Below, in pieces: positions 31,485 to 39,916 of a stretch of 59,352 nt of DNA. The DNA comes from an uncultured Collinsella sp. (lineage in GTDB: Bacteria; Actinomycetota; Coriobacteriia; Coriobacteriales; Coriobacteriaceae). Below the pieces are notes generated by a model. That model saw nothing but the letters and a program-made list of their open reading frames with translations. It did not search any database and was not told the origin of the DNA. The stretch lies in assembly GCA_900762355.1 (NCBI GenBank), contig CAAFGE010000050.1, positions 1 through 59,352 on the forward strand. The letters run 5' to 3'. The position numbers were made by a program, and so were the translations under genes. Numbering within the stretch: the first letter of the stretch is position 1; each line of letters opens with the position of its first letter.

Positions 31485-32615
31485 ATGCCCAACAAACCCG
31501 TGAAGATCATCATGCTTACCGGATACCTCGGTGCCGGCAAGACCACGCTGCTCAACCATATTCTCGCCAACGACGGTGGCATCCGCGCCGCCGTCATCGT
31601 CAACGATATCGGCGAGATCAACGTCGACGCCAGCCTCATCGCCGATGGCGGCCTTTCCGAGACCGACGACCTCATCCCGCTCACCAACGGCTGCATCTGC
31701 TGCACGCTTTCGGACGACCTCGCCAACCAGCTGCAGGGCATCGCCGATTCGGGCAACTTCGATTACATCATCATCGAGGCCTCGGGCATTTGCGAGCCCA
31801 TTCCCATCGCCTACACCATCTCGAGCTTCTGCGACGAGGCCAAGGTGGGCGAAGAGCCCAAGCTCGCACTCGACAACATCGTGGCCGTGGTCGATTGCGC
31901 CCGCATGTATGACGAGTTCAACGGCGGCCGCGACCTGCTGGCCGAGGATATCGACGAGGATGACATCGAGAGCCTGCTCATCCAGCAGATCGAGTTCTGC
32001 TCCACGCTAATCCTCAACAAGACCGATACCGTGAGCCCTGAGCAGATTGCCGAGCTCAAGGCCATCGTGCGCAGCCTGCAGAAGGACGCCGTGATTGTCG
32101 AGGCTCAAAACGGCGAGGTTCCCATGGAGGAGCTGCTCGATACCGACCGCTTCGACTTTATGCGCGCCTACAACTCCGCCGCCTGGATCGAGGCCATGGA
32201 GCATCCCGAGGAGCACGACGACCCCGAGGTGCTCGAGTACGACATCGAGACCTTTGTGTACTCGCGCCGCAAGCCGTTCGACCTGCAGAAGTTCACCGAT
32301 TTTGTTGAGCAGGAGTGGCCCGACGAGGTCATCCGCGTCAAGGGCCCGCTGTGGCAGACCGGCAATCCGGACATGTGCTACATGTTCGAGCAGGCTGGCC
32401 ACCAGATGCGCCTGATGGAGAACGGCCTGTTTGTCGACTCGGCTCCCGAGGGCGAGAAGCAGAAGATCATCGACGAGAACCCCGAGATCATGCAAATTTG
32501 GGACGACGAGACGGGCGACCGTATGACGAGCCTATGCATCATCGGCCGTCACATGGACAAGGATGCGCTCATCGCTTCCCTCGACGCCTGTCTGACCGAT
32601 TGGCACCGCGCCTAG
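31485..32615 (+). CDS. CobW/COG0523-family GTPase (putative metallochaperone)
   Basis: 376 residues. G-domain motifs are GYLGAGKTTLL (Walker A), the metal-binding CxCC in NGCICCTL, the switch EASGICEP and NKTD. The C-terminal CobW_C region spans about 240-376. Family members move zinc, cobalt or iron into target proteins using GTP. The ATG at 31485 follows AAAGGAGG with a 4-bp gap; a Met seven codons earlier has no site. No adjacent metalloprotein or Zur site tells the metal. Confidence 0.9.
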   Translation: MPNKPVKIIMLTGYLGAGKTTLLNHILANDGGIRAAVIVNDIGEINVDASLIADGGLSETDDLIPLTNGCICCTLSDDLANQLQGIADSGNFDYIIIEASGICEPIPIAYTISSFCDEAKVGEEPKLALDNIVAVVDCARMYDEFNGGRDLLAEDIDEDDIESLLIQQIEFCSTLILNKTDTVSPEQIAELKAIVRSLQKDAVIVEAQNGEVPMEELLDTDRFDFMRAYNSAAWIEAMEHPEEHDDPEVLEYDIETFVYSRRKPFDLQKFTDFVEQEWPDEVIRVKGPLWQTGNPDMCYMFEQAGHQMRLMENGLFVDSAPEGEKQKIIDENPEIMQIWDDETGDRMTSLCIIGRHMDKDALIASLDACLTDWHRA

Positions 32616-32655
32616 GTTTATCGAGGCGGAGATGTCCGCCCGTTACGTAACCGCC

Positions 32656-32695
32656 AAACCGCCACGAAGGTGCCTGTCCCCTTCGTGGCGGTTTT
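32656..32695 (+). terminator. Terminator hairpin, member of the GGGACAG palindrome family
   Basis: AAACCGCCACGAAG pairs with CTTCGTGGCGGTTT around GTGCCTGTCCC, and TTTTT follows on the plus strand. It ends the CobW transcript. The loop carries CTGTCCCC as in the other palindromes of the window. Confidence 0.8.
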
Positions 32696-32717
32696 TCGTT
32701 CTGAGCCAAGGAGATTC

Positions 32718-33317
32718 ATGTTCAACATCGTGCTGTATGCGCCCGAGATTCCGGCCAATACGGGCAATATCGGCCGCACCTGCGTGGTCACCGGTGCCCG
32801 CCTGCATCTAGTGGAGCCGCTGGGGTTTTCGCTCGACGACAAGACGGTGCGTCGCGCTGGCCTGGGCTACTGGCAAAACTTGGACGTGACAACCTATGCC
32901 GGCTGGGAGGATTTCCTTGCGCGCAACGGCCTCTCCCCCGCCGACGAGCGCCTGCATCTGCTGACCAAAAAGGCACGCCGCACCTATGCACAAAGCACCT
33001 ACCGCGACGGTGACTATTTGGTCTTTGGCAGCGAGAGCTCGGGCATTCCCGAGCCACTGCTTGCCGCAGCGCCCGAGCGCTGCGAGCGCATCCCAATGCT
33101 GCGCGATTGCGACTCACTCGATAACGCCGAGGCTTGGGAAGCTCACGAGGAATCGTTGGGGCATACCGAGGACAGCCACGAGGCCATCCTTCAACAGGAC
33201 ATCTGCGGCAACTTCGTCAACCCTGACGACTACCGCATCAGCGCACTCAACCTCTCCAACAGCGCCGCCATCGTCCTCTACGAAGCCCTGCGCCAAACAG
33301 GCTTTCCGGGCATGTGA
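32718..33317 (+). CDS. trmL: tRNA (cytidine(34)-2'-O)-methyltransferase with an internal insertion
   Basis: 199 residues of the SPOUT family, methylating the wobble ribose of tRNA-Leu. It begins with MFNIVLYAPEIPANTGNIGRT-type sequence, then HLVEPLGFSLDD, DYLVFGSESSGIP, ERIPML and ALNLSNSAAIVLYEAL. Known TrmL proteins have about 155-160 residues and go directly from RIPM to SLNLSN; here about 45 acidic residues (130-175, AEAWEAHEESLGHTEDSHE) are inserted at the cofactor knot. The ATG at 32718 has AAGGAGA five bases upstream. The stop TGA lies inside a palindromic repeat. Confidence 0.9.
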   Translation: MFNIVLYAPEIPANTGNIGRTCVVTGARLHLVEPLGFSLDDKTVRRAGLGYWQNLDVTTYAGWEDFLARNGLSPADERLHLLTKKARRTYAQSTYRDGDYLVFGSESSGIPEPLLAAAPERCERIPMLRDCDSLDNAEAWEAHEESLGHTEDSHEAILQQDICGNFVNPDDYRISALNLSNSAAIVLYEALRQTGFPGM

Positions 33318-33358
33318 CAAAGGGACAGTCTCGTTGTCATATCGGACAATTGTCACAT
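33312..33358. repeat. Palindromic element overlapping the trmL stop codon
   Basis: ATGTGACAA (33312-33320) pairs with TTGTCACAT (33350-33358); inside lies AGGGACAGT and a second arm GTTGTCATAT. The TGA of the trmL stop is within the left arm. The first 18 bases, ATGTGACAAAGGGACAGT, are identical to those at the end of the EF-G-like gene (41129 side). Confidence 0.75.
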
Positions 33359-33383
33359 TGACACCCTTCAAACGAAATCAGAG

Positions 33384-33424
33384 ATGCCCGCTATCGCAAC
33401 GTAAGGCATCGCGATAGCGGGCAT
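33384..33424 (-). terminator. Hairpin after the DUF4230 gene
   Basis: ATGCCCGCTATCGC and GCGATAGCGGGCAT form a perfect 14-bp stem with a 13-base loop, between convergent trmL and DUF4230 genes. The U-tract is weak. Confidence 0.55.
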
Positions 33425-33460
33425 TCAGCTGAATCAGTAATTTGATTTCAAAGGTAGATA

Positions 33461-34108
33461 TTAATCTTCGAATTCGACATTAACCCTTACGTCTGGACCA
33501 CAGAACGTCGACACCTGCTTTTTCACCAGTTTTACTGCACGTTCATCAGATTTTTCCAGCATGCCACTTTCTTGAACCTTTTGCCTCTGGTCCTTATCAG
33601 CCTGCTGAAGCAATTTATTTAAATCGTCCGTACTGACCTGATTCCAATTTAGAAAACCATTGTCCTCAACGTACTTTTTAAGCGAGTTCGGATCCGTTGA
33701 CAACGTCACGATCTCGGAATGCGGAAGCGTAACATTAACAGATTTTATTACCGACTCGTTGTTTTTCGAACGATGGACTTTTACCTTCAGGTTCTCATCG
33801 TCTACGTTCAGACCGATATCCGCCTTGCCATCGATGGTCGCTACATATCGCTTAGTAGTAAATGGGTTGTTAAAACCAAACGGATTCCCTGCATCGTCAA
33901 TATATAGAACCTGAGTAAAATCGTATTCGTAGGTAAGCAACTTCGTTACCGGCTTAATTTCTTCCCGAATCGAATCATCGCTTATAACGGTCTGATCGCG
34001 CGTCAACCACAGGTACACGCAGCCGCCGCAAGCTGCAATCAAGCCTAACGCCAATAGGGCGACAATTATCTTCTGGCCAATTGTTTTAAACGGATTGGAA
34101 ACGCTCAT
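33461..34108 (-). CDS. DUF4230-family membrane-anchored protein
   Basis: 215 residues: an N-terminal membrane segment (15-36, IIVALLALGLIAACGGCVYLW) and an extracytoplasmic domain starting IREEIKPVTKLLTYEYDFTQV-like, which matches DUF4230. The rest includes SVNVTLPHSEIVTL and an acidic C-terminus. Function unknown. It is AT-rich compared with flanking housekeeping genes and lies with the secreted protein and the resolvase in what looks like a small acquired island. GGAGG lies 15 bp before the ATG. Confidence 0.75.
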   Translation of the reverse strand: MSVSNPFKTIGQKIIVALLALGLIAACGGCVYLWLTRDQTVISDDSIREEIKPVTKLLTYEYDFTQVLYIDDAGNPFGFNNPFTTKRYVATIDGKADIGLNVDDENLKVKVHRSKNNESVIKSVNVTLPHSEIVTLSTDPNSLKKYVEDNGFLNWNQVSTDDLNKLLQQADKDQRQKVQESGMLEKSDERAVKLVKKQVSTFCGPDVRVNVEFED

Positions 34109-34274
34109 TTAGCCCTTGTCCTCCAGTTGTCCTCAGGGTAATTACGGACTCAATTCATTTATATTGGGTTTTGATGTCAACCAATTCAGAAAGGAAGGAC
34201 TTAAATCCAACATAATATGAATACACATTCATACGTTAATTTAATACCTATTCTGCTGCACGTAACTTTAGAAA

Positions 34275-34309
34275 GATTGGGGCACAGACCATAGGCCGGC
34301 ACCCCAATC
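34275..34309 (-). terminator. Intrinsic terminator after the secreted-protein gene
   Basis: On the minus strand GATTGGGGTGCC pairs with GTGCCCCAATC (small internal mismatch) and TTTCT follows. It lies between the secreted-protein stop and the DUF4230 promoter. Confidence 0.75.
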
Positions 34310-34356
34310 CATACATAGGCATCATAACGCGTTGATCATTCGATCATATGCCCAAC

Positions 34357-35241
34357 TTAATCAACTGAAACGCTGACGTCCATCCGCTGATCTCGGTCGT
34401 TATATCCGATCATCAGTTCCCGTCCCTTTTTATCCTTTGCGCAAAAACTGCTGTCATACGAATATTCGATGTCCTTGTATCCCTTTTTCTTGCAAGCTTT
34501 GATGTATTTGTCGTACTCATCATGATCGATGCCAAATGTGACAAACGAAAGGCAGTCTTTTTCGTCTAACGACGTATAAACGATAGGGCAGTCAGGCTTC
34601 GGCAAGGATTTTGCAAGGGCTTTTGTTGGCCAGTCATACGCTTTGACACCGCCCTTTGATGAAGTCGTATAGGTTTTCGACTTGAAACTATAGTACTCGA
34701 GATATATCTTTCCATCGCCGCCCAGATAGGCAATAGTCGCCACTGAAGGCTCCATCAGGTCATATTGATTCTGCTGGGCATTGGCGACATAGTCACCATG
34801 GATAATGCACGGAACGCTATCAACCGATTCTCGCTTCTCGACGATTCGCTGGCTATCCGCCGTCATTTTCAGCGTTGAATAATCGTGCGTAGCCTCTTCC
34901 TCATCAAAAACGTCAGTAAACAGAAGTTTCTGTTCTTCAGTCAACTCCTCTTTCGGCTCAAACTGAATAGTGAACTGAGCAATATCGAAGCTCGATTTAT
35001 TGTCATATTCAAATGTCATCATCTCGACGCCATCAACAACGCCTTCTGAGACACTCCAGTTTAGTTGATCGATTTTTACTGAATCCTTCTTACCTGGCTT
35101 TGGCTTCTTTCCGCTTTTCTTAGTCGCTGCAAATGCGCATGTCGGACTCCAGCCGCGACCCGTAATTCCGAGTGGTAGAGAAATGCCGATTAGCGCCGCC
35201 GCGCTAAAAGCCAGAACTGCCGTAAATAACTTTTTCTTCAT
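34357..35241 (-). CDS. Secreted protein of unknown function (DUF6591-like C-terminus)
   Basis: 294 residues. MKKKLFTAVLAF then a hydrophobic stretch gives a signal peptide likely cut after CAFA (about 38). A Lys-rich spacer follows (KKSGKKPKPGKK), then a beta-rich domain (about 55-210) and a C-terminal part with YDKYIKACKKKGYKDIEY and KKGRELMIGYNDRDQRMDVSV, which resembles DUF6591; this is tentative. No anchor is seen, so it is secreted. AT-rich; neighbour of DUF4230 and resolvase genes. Possibly binds the envelope or substrates; nothing firmer can be said. Confidence 0.72.
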   Translation of the reverse strand: MKKKLFTAVLAFSAAALIGISLPLGITGRGWSPTCAFAATKKSGKKPKPGKKDSVKIDQLNWSVSEGVVDGVEMMTFEYDNKSSFDIAQFTIQFEPKEELTEEQKLLFTDVFDEEEATHDYSTLKMTADSQRIVEKRESVDSVPCIIHGDYVANAQQNQYDLMEPSVATIAYLGGDGKIYLEYYSFKSKTYTTSSKGGVKAYDWPTKALAKSLPKPDCPIVYTSLDEKDCLSFVTFGIDHDEYDKYIKACKKKGYKDIEYSYDSSFCAKDKKGRELMIGYNDRDQRMDVSVSVD

Positions 35242-35268
35242 TACATATCCCTTGGTAGTCGTTTAACC

Positions 35269-35390
35269 TCCCCCTCGTCAAATAGCAGACGAATTGGCGA
35301 CGCAGTGGCACTATTTGATTCAAGGGCGTGAACTGGATAAACATCGAGGGAAGGAGTGGGCCCTGTGCAATAAACTCCCCTCGTCAAAAT
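35269..35390. repeat. Direct repeat pair next to the resolvase gene
   Basis: CTCCCCCTCGTCAAAT at 35269 recurs as CTCCCCTCGTCAAAAT at 35375, about 106 bp apart, in the 155-bp gap between the secreted-protein promoter and the resolvase stop. It could be a remnant of a recombination site or target duplication. Confidence 0.4.
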
Positions 35391-35396
35391 GTCTAG

Positions 35397-36032
35397 CTAA
35401 AGAGGACGGGCAGACGGCGAACGGTCATATCCGTTCGCGTCCGCCCGTCTCCAACGATCAAACGTCGATGCGCTAACGTTCAAAAGCATTGCGGCCTCTT
35501 GTCTCGTAACCTCACCTCCTTCGAATGATTTGATGACATCGCGGTAGCTATCCGGACGTTCGAGCGTCGGTCTCCCAAATCTCACACCCCGCAGACGCGC
35601 CGACGCGATACCCTCCGTCTGGCGCTGCTTTATGTTTTCGCGCTCCACCTGAGCCACGTAACTCAAAACCTGAAGCACTAGATCGGCAATAAAAGTCCCC
35701 GTAATTCCATTGGGTTGTTCGCGTGTATCAAGCAATGGCATATCGAGCACCACGATGGCAACGCGTTTGTCCGTCGTTAGGCGACGCCATTCATCGATAA
35801 CTTCACGGTAGTCGCGACCCAATCGATCGATACTCTTAATCACCAGAACGTCCCCTTCGCGCAGACGACGAAGAAGACGCCGGTACTGAGGACGCCTGAA
35901 GTCCTTTCCACTCGCTTTGTCAGCATAGATCAAATTCGTTTGGACCGGAAACCGCTCCAGCGCATCCAGTTGGCGATCCAGGTTCTGATCTGCTGACGAA
36001 ACTCGAGCATACCCATAGATTCTGTTTTTCAT
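35397..36032 (-). CDS. Serine recombinase, resolvase/invertase family
   Basis: 211 residues. The catalytic domain begins YGYARVSSADQNLDRQ with the nucleophilic Ser, followed by RRLREGDVLVIKSIDRLGRDY and the E-helix region, and ends in a HTH_7-like DNA-binding domain (TRQEAAMLLNVSASTFDRW). It is full length for small resolvases and should cut and rejoin DNA at an inverted-repeat site. The ATG at 36032 follows AGGGGC. It sits at the edge of an AT-rich accessory segment; no transposase is nearby. Confidence 0.9.
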   Translation of the reverse strand: MKNRIYGYARVSSADQNLDRQLDALERFPVQTNLIYADKASGKDFRRPQYRRLLRRLREGDVLVIKSIDRLGRDYREVIDEWRRLTTDKRVAIVVLDMPLLDTREQPNGITGTFIADLVLQVLSYVAQVERENIKQRQTEGIASARLRGVRFGRPTLERPDSYRDVIKSFEGGEVTRQEAAMLLNVSASTFDRWRRADANGYDRSPSARPL

Positions 36033-36197
36033 GATTGCCCCTATCAGCCGCACGATGGCAGCTTCAGCTCATCTGAGAGCCCACTCACAATAGGGCGTGC
36101 AAATTTCGCGAATGGGTTGAACCCATTTTCGGGCTCCAACGTAAGCTATTCAAGCACCGCTTCGATAACGCACGGTGCCAACCTTATGCTTTGAAAT

Positions 36198-36247
36198 AAA
36201 ATTAATCGTTTTTAATTGAAATTAACTAGAATAAAATGAAGTTAACC
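36198..36247 (+). promoter_or_regulatory. Three AT-rich direct repeats 20 bp apart before AAA ATPase 1
   Basis: AAAATTAATC (36198), GAAATTAACT (36218) and GAAGTTAACC (36238) recur at exact 20-bp steps, two helical turns, just before the ribosome binding site at 36257. This phasing suggests a multimeric operator, though AT-richness makes chance similarity possible. Confidence 0.45.
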
Positions 36248-36269
36248 CGAGACGCTAAAGGAGGGCATA

Positions 36270-37370
36270 GTGGAATACCTCGAAAACCCGTTTACCCCCA
36301 GTTTTGGTGAGGTTCCTGCCCATCTCGCTGGCAGACAACAGATTATTCGGGATTTGGACCGTGCCTTCTTGAGCCAGCGTAGGCGCCCAGAATTGACCTC
36401 GATCTTTTCAGGCGCACGTGGAACCGGTAAAACCGCTCTCATGTCGTCGCTCGCGACAAGGGCGGAATCCCACGGCTGGATAGCCGTAAAGACGACCGCG
36501 CTCCCGGGAATGCTTGAGGAAATCGAGCTTGGGGCGAAACGTGCTGCCGGCCATCTTATCGACCCGTCCAACCACTTCGAAGTCACCGGTCTCGGAATTA
36601 CACCGCTCGGCAGCATCGAGGTCAATCGCGTTCACAATGCCTCAACCTGGCGTTATCGTATGAGCGATATCATCGACCAGCTCAACGAGGCGGGCACCGG
36701 CCTGCTCGTCACGGTTGACGAGGTAGACCCGACACTCGACGAGATGATTCAGCTCGCAGCGACGTATCAGCACTTTGTAACCGATGGGAAACGCGTCGCC
36801 CTGCTCATGGCGGGACTTCCCAACAACGTATCGACGCTACTGAACCACAAGACGGTCTCGTTCCTTCGCCGCGCCCAACAATATCATCTGGGTCGCATTG
36901 CCGACTATGACGTACGCGAGGCCTTGATTCGCACGATCCAGGAAAACGATCGCCTGGCAGATGCCGAGGGAATCGATAGAGCCGTTCGCTCGATCTCTGG
37001 TTTTCCCTTCCTATTGCAACTTGTAGGCTACCGTGCCTGGGATCTCACAAGCGATTCAAAGGAAATCTCGTCACGCGACTTTGACCTGGGAATCAAAATC
37101 GCGCGCGACGAGATGGACGACCGAATCCTCGCGGCAACCTATCGGGAACTCACTGCAGAGGACAAGCGATTCCTCATCGCCATGCTCGATGACGAAGAAG
37201 AGTCCACAACCGCTGACCTTGTCGAGCGCCTTAAGCGTTCGCCGCAGCAGGTCTCCCGCTACCGACGCCGCATGATAGATGCCGGCATCATTGGAGAACG
37301 CGGGCGTGGAATCGTCGCTTTTGAATTGCCGTTTTTCCGCGACTATCTCGCCGCTCAATGCGTGAGATAG
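36270..37370 (+). CDS. AAA ATPase with C-terminal winged helix, copy 1 (Orc1/Cdc6- or STAND-like)
   Basis: 366 residues. Walker A is SGARGTGKTAL near residue 50, Walker B LLVTVDEVD near 150, sensor-like LLMAGLPNN follows, and the C-terminal 70 residues form a winged helix (TTADLVERLKRSPQQVSRYRRRMI, then IIGERGRGIVAFELPFF). The GTG at 36270 has AAAGGAGG five bases upstream. It is a distant paralog of the ATPase at 39917-41035, with the same motif spacing (SFLRRAQQ, VQLVGYYMW-type ending). Both flank a UvrA2 gene. It may act in DNA-linked or defence functions; that is inference. Confidence 0.82.
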   Translation: MEYLENPFTPSFGEVPAHLAGRQQIIRDLDRAFLSQRRRPELTSIFSGARGTGKTALMSSLATRAESHGWIAVKTTALPGMLEEIELGAKRAAGHLIDPSNHFEVTGLGITPLGSIEVNRVHNASTWRYRMSDIIDQLNEAGTGLLVTVDEVDPTLDEMIQLAATYQHFVTDGKRVALLMAGLPNNVSTLLNHKTVSFLRRAQQYHLGRIADYDVREALIRTIQENDRLADAEGIDRAVRSISGFPFLLQLVGYRAWDLTSDSKEISSRDFDLGIKIARDEMDDRILAATYRELTAEDKRFLIAMLDDEEESTTADLVERLKRSPQQVSRYRRRMIDAGIIGERGRGIVAFELPFFRDYLAAQCVR

Positions 37371-37374
37371 GCAT

Positions 37375-37409
37375 CAATGAGGCAAAGGGGCTGTCCCTTT
37401 GCCTCATTG
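37375..37409. repeat. Palindromic element between AAA ATPase 1 and UvrA2
   Basis: CAATGAGGCAAAGGG pairs with CCCTTTGCCTCATTG around GCTGT, a perfect 15-bp stem. It fills the whole gap between two convergent genes and carries the CTGTCCCTTT core of the palindrome family. It could act as a bidirectional terminator. Confidence 0.82.
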
Positions 37410-37410
37410 T

Positions 37411-39915
37411 CTATAGGTACCGGCCAGTAACGCTCTTGGGACAGGCCGCGATGTCGCTCGGCGTGCCGGCACAGACGATTTGCCCGCCCGCGTCACCACC
37501 GCCCGGGCCCATGTCGATCACGTAATCGGCATTACGGATAAGGTCGAGGTCGTGCTCGATCACGATAACCGTGGCGCCCTTGGCAACAAGGCCGTCGAAC
37601 ACACTCAGCAACACCTGAACATCGAGCGGATGCAGGCCGATCGTAGGCTCGTCGAATACGAACACGGCATCATCCTGCACACGGCCCATCTCGCTCGCGA
37701 GCTTAAGACGCTGCGCCTCGCCGCCCGAAAGCGCCGGCGTGGGCTCACCGAGCGTGAGATAACCCAGGCCCAGGTCATGCAAGGTCTGTAAGCGCGTCTG
37801 AACCTTCTTGAGTCCCAGTGTGGCGTCGATGGCTTCGTCCACACTCATATCCATGAGCTGCGGCAACGTAAGCAGACTCCCGTCCTTGCCCTCGCGATGG
37901 ATATGCGAGGCAGCCTCGACGTAGCGCGAGCCACGACATGCCGGGCAGACGATCTCGACGTCGGGCAAAAACTGCACGTCGAGCGATATCGAACCCGTGC
38001 CGTCGCACGTAGGGCAGCGCAGGGCACCGGTGTTGTAGCTAAAGGCGCCCGCCTTGTAGCCGGCTGCCTTGGCCTCAGGCGTACGGGCGAAGGCGCGGCG
38101 CAGCTCGTCATGAATGTCGGCATAGGTCGCTACCGTCGAGCGCACGTTGGCACCGATGGGCGTGGCGTCAATCAGGTTTGCGCGGGCAATGCCCTCGGCA
38201 TCGACCCAGCGCACGTGTCGCGGCAAGCGCTCGCCCGCGGCTTGCGCCTTAAGCGCAGGAATGAGTGTCTCGAGCACCAGGGTTGTCTTGCCCGAACCCG
38301 AAACGCCCGTCACCGCGACGAGCCGGCCGCGCGGGATATCGACTTCGAGAGGCTTGACGGTATGGATGGTATCGGTCGCCATGCGGATGTGTCCCTGGTC
38401 GAACATTTCGTCGTCAGTCACCTGCGGACGCATGCGCTTGGACTCTGTGCACAAAAACGGGGCGATGCGGCTGCCCTGCGATTGTTCGAGCTCGTCCACC
38501 GTGCCAGCGGCAATCACATTACCGCCGCCTGCTCCGGCAACGGGGCCCATCTCGACCAGATAGTCGGCTTCCGCCAGTACGCGCGTATCGTGGTCGACAA
38601 CAACCACGGTGTTGCCGTCATCCACCAGATCGCGCATCACACCCACCAAGCCGTCGACATTGGCAGGATGCAAGCCGATCGAGGGCTCGTCCAGCACATA
38701 GAGCACGCCCGTCGATCGGTTGCGCACCACACGGGCGAGCTGGACGCGCTGGCGCTCACCCGTGGAGAGCGTGGCACCGGCGCGGTCGAGTGAAAGGTAA
38801 TCGAGACCCAGGTCGATCAGGCGACGGGCCGTACTCAAAAACGAATCGCAGATATCCGCTGCCATGGGCTGCATCTCAGTCGGCAAGGATGCAGGCACCC
38901 CGCGCACCCACTCAATCGCCTCGCCTAGCGTCATGGCCGCGGCCTGCGCCAAATTGATACCGCGCACCTGAGGCAGGCGCGCAGCCTCGGAGAGACGCGT
39001 GCCGCCGCAATCGCGGCATGGCCCCTCGCGCAAAAAGCGCGCAACGCGTTTTAAACCCTTATCGTCCTTAACCTTGGCGAGCGCATTCTCGACGGTATAG
39101 ACGGCGTTGTAATAGGTAAAGTCGAGCGGCGTGGCGCCCTCGCCGTTTTTGGGGACGTAGAGAATGTGCTTCTTAACCGCCGGACCATGAAACACGATGT
39201 CGCGCTCTTGAGGCGTGAGCTGGTTAAACGGCACGTCGGTGCGCACGCCCATCTCGCCGGCCACCTGCTTCATCAGATCCCACATGAGCGTGCCCCAGGG
39301 AAGCACCGCGCCTTCGTTGATGGTCTTTGACTCATCGGGCACCAGGCTCGCTTCGTCCACCTCGCGCATGACACCGGTGCCGCCGCAGGTAGGGCACGCA
39401 CCACCGCTATTGAAAGCCAAATCCTCGGCACTCGGCGCGTAGAACTCGCGGCCGCATGTCGGACACGTGAGCGACAGACCCGCAGCCACGTTAAGGCTCG
39501 GCTCCACGCGCGCCCCGCAGTGCGGGCACACGTGATGGGCACAACGGCTAAAGAGCAGACGCAGGCTATTGTTAAGCTCGGTCATGGTGCCAAAAGTGGA
39601 ACGCACGCCCGGCACGCTCGGACGCTGGTGTAGCGCGAGCGCCGCCGGCACGTGCAAGACCTCATCCACCTGGGCATGTTCGGCCTGCGTCAGACGACGG
39701 CGAGTATAGGTGCTGAGCGCCTCCAGGTAACGGCGCGAGCCCTCGGCGTAAAGAACGCCCAGTGCCAGCGAACTCTTGCCCGAACCCGACACGCCGGCAA
39801 TGCCTACGAGCTTTCCCAGCGGGATATCGATATCGATGTCCTTGAGGTTGTGTACACGCGCGCCACGCACCTCGATAGCCTGCGGGCTCATCTTCTGTTC
39901 CGTCACCTTTATCAC
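37411..39915 (-). CDS. UvrA2/DrrC-like excinuclease ABC subunit A paralog
   Basis: 834 residues, shorter than UvrA (about 940). Two ABC ATPase halves are seen: GVSGSGKSSLA and LSTGERQRVQLARVV in the first; GVSGSGKTTLV and LSGGEAQRLKLASEM in the second. Zinc-finger Cys pairs are present (CPHCGARV, CPTCG, CPTCDGTG, CPACRG). The UvrB-interaction insert appears reduced, as in UvrA2 and drug-resistance DrrC proteins. It may bind damaged or drug-modified DNA. The start is a GTG at 39915, one base after the upstream ATPase stop; GTG 39906 and ATG 39891 are alternatives. Translation is likely coupled. Confidence 0.88.
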   Translation of the reverse strand: MIKVTEQKMSPQAIEVRGARVHNLKDIDIDIPLGKLVGIAGVSGSGKSSLALGVLYAEGSRRYLEALSTYTRRRLTQAEHAQVDEVLHVPAALALHQRPSVPGVRSTFGTMTELNNSLRLLFSRCAHHVCPHCGARVEPSLNVAAGLSLTCPTCGREFYAPSAEDLAFNSGGACPTCGGTGVMREVDEASLVPDESKTINEGAVLPWGTLMWDLMKQVAGEMGVRTDVPFNQLTPQERDIVFHGPAVKKHILYVPKNGEGATPLDFTYYNAVYTVENALAKVKDDKGLKRVARFLREGPCRDCGGTRLSEAARLPQVRGINLAQAAAMTLGEAIEWVRGVPASLPTEMQPMAADICDSFLSTARRLIDLGLDYLSLDRAGATLSTGERQRVQLARVVRNRSTGVLYVLDEPSIGLHPANVDGLVGVMRDLVDDGNTVVVVDHDTRVLAEADYLVEMGPVAGAGGGNVIAAGTVDELEQSQGSRIAPFLCTESKRMRPQVTDDEMFDQGHIRMATDTIHTVKPLEVDIPRGRLVAVTGVSGSGKTTLVLETLIPALKAQAAGERLPRHVRWVDAEGIARANLIDATPIGANVRSTVATYADIHDELRRAFARTPEAKAAGYKAGAFSYNTGALRCPTCDGTGSISLDVQFLPDVEIVCPACRGSRYVEAASHIHREGKDGSLLTLPQLMDMSVDEAIDATLGLKKVQTRLQTLHDLGLGYLTLGEPTPALSGGEAQRLKLASEMGRVQDDAVFVFDEPTIGLHPLDVQVLLSVFDGLVAKGATVIVIEHDLDLIRNADYVIDMGPGGGDAGGQIVCAGTPSDIAACPKSVTGRYL

Positions 39916-39916
39916 C

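Noticed and set aside
35294..35476. 60-codon plus-strand frame next to the resolvase
   Set aside because: No ribosome site, overlaps the resolvase 3' end, and reads as unstructured sequence.
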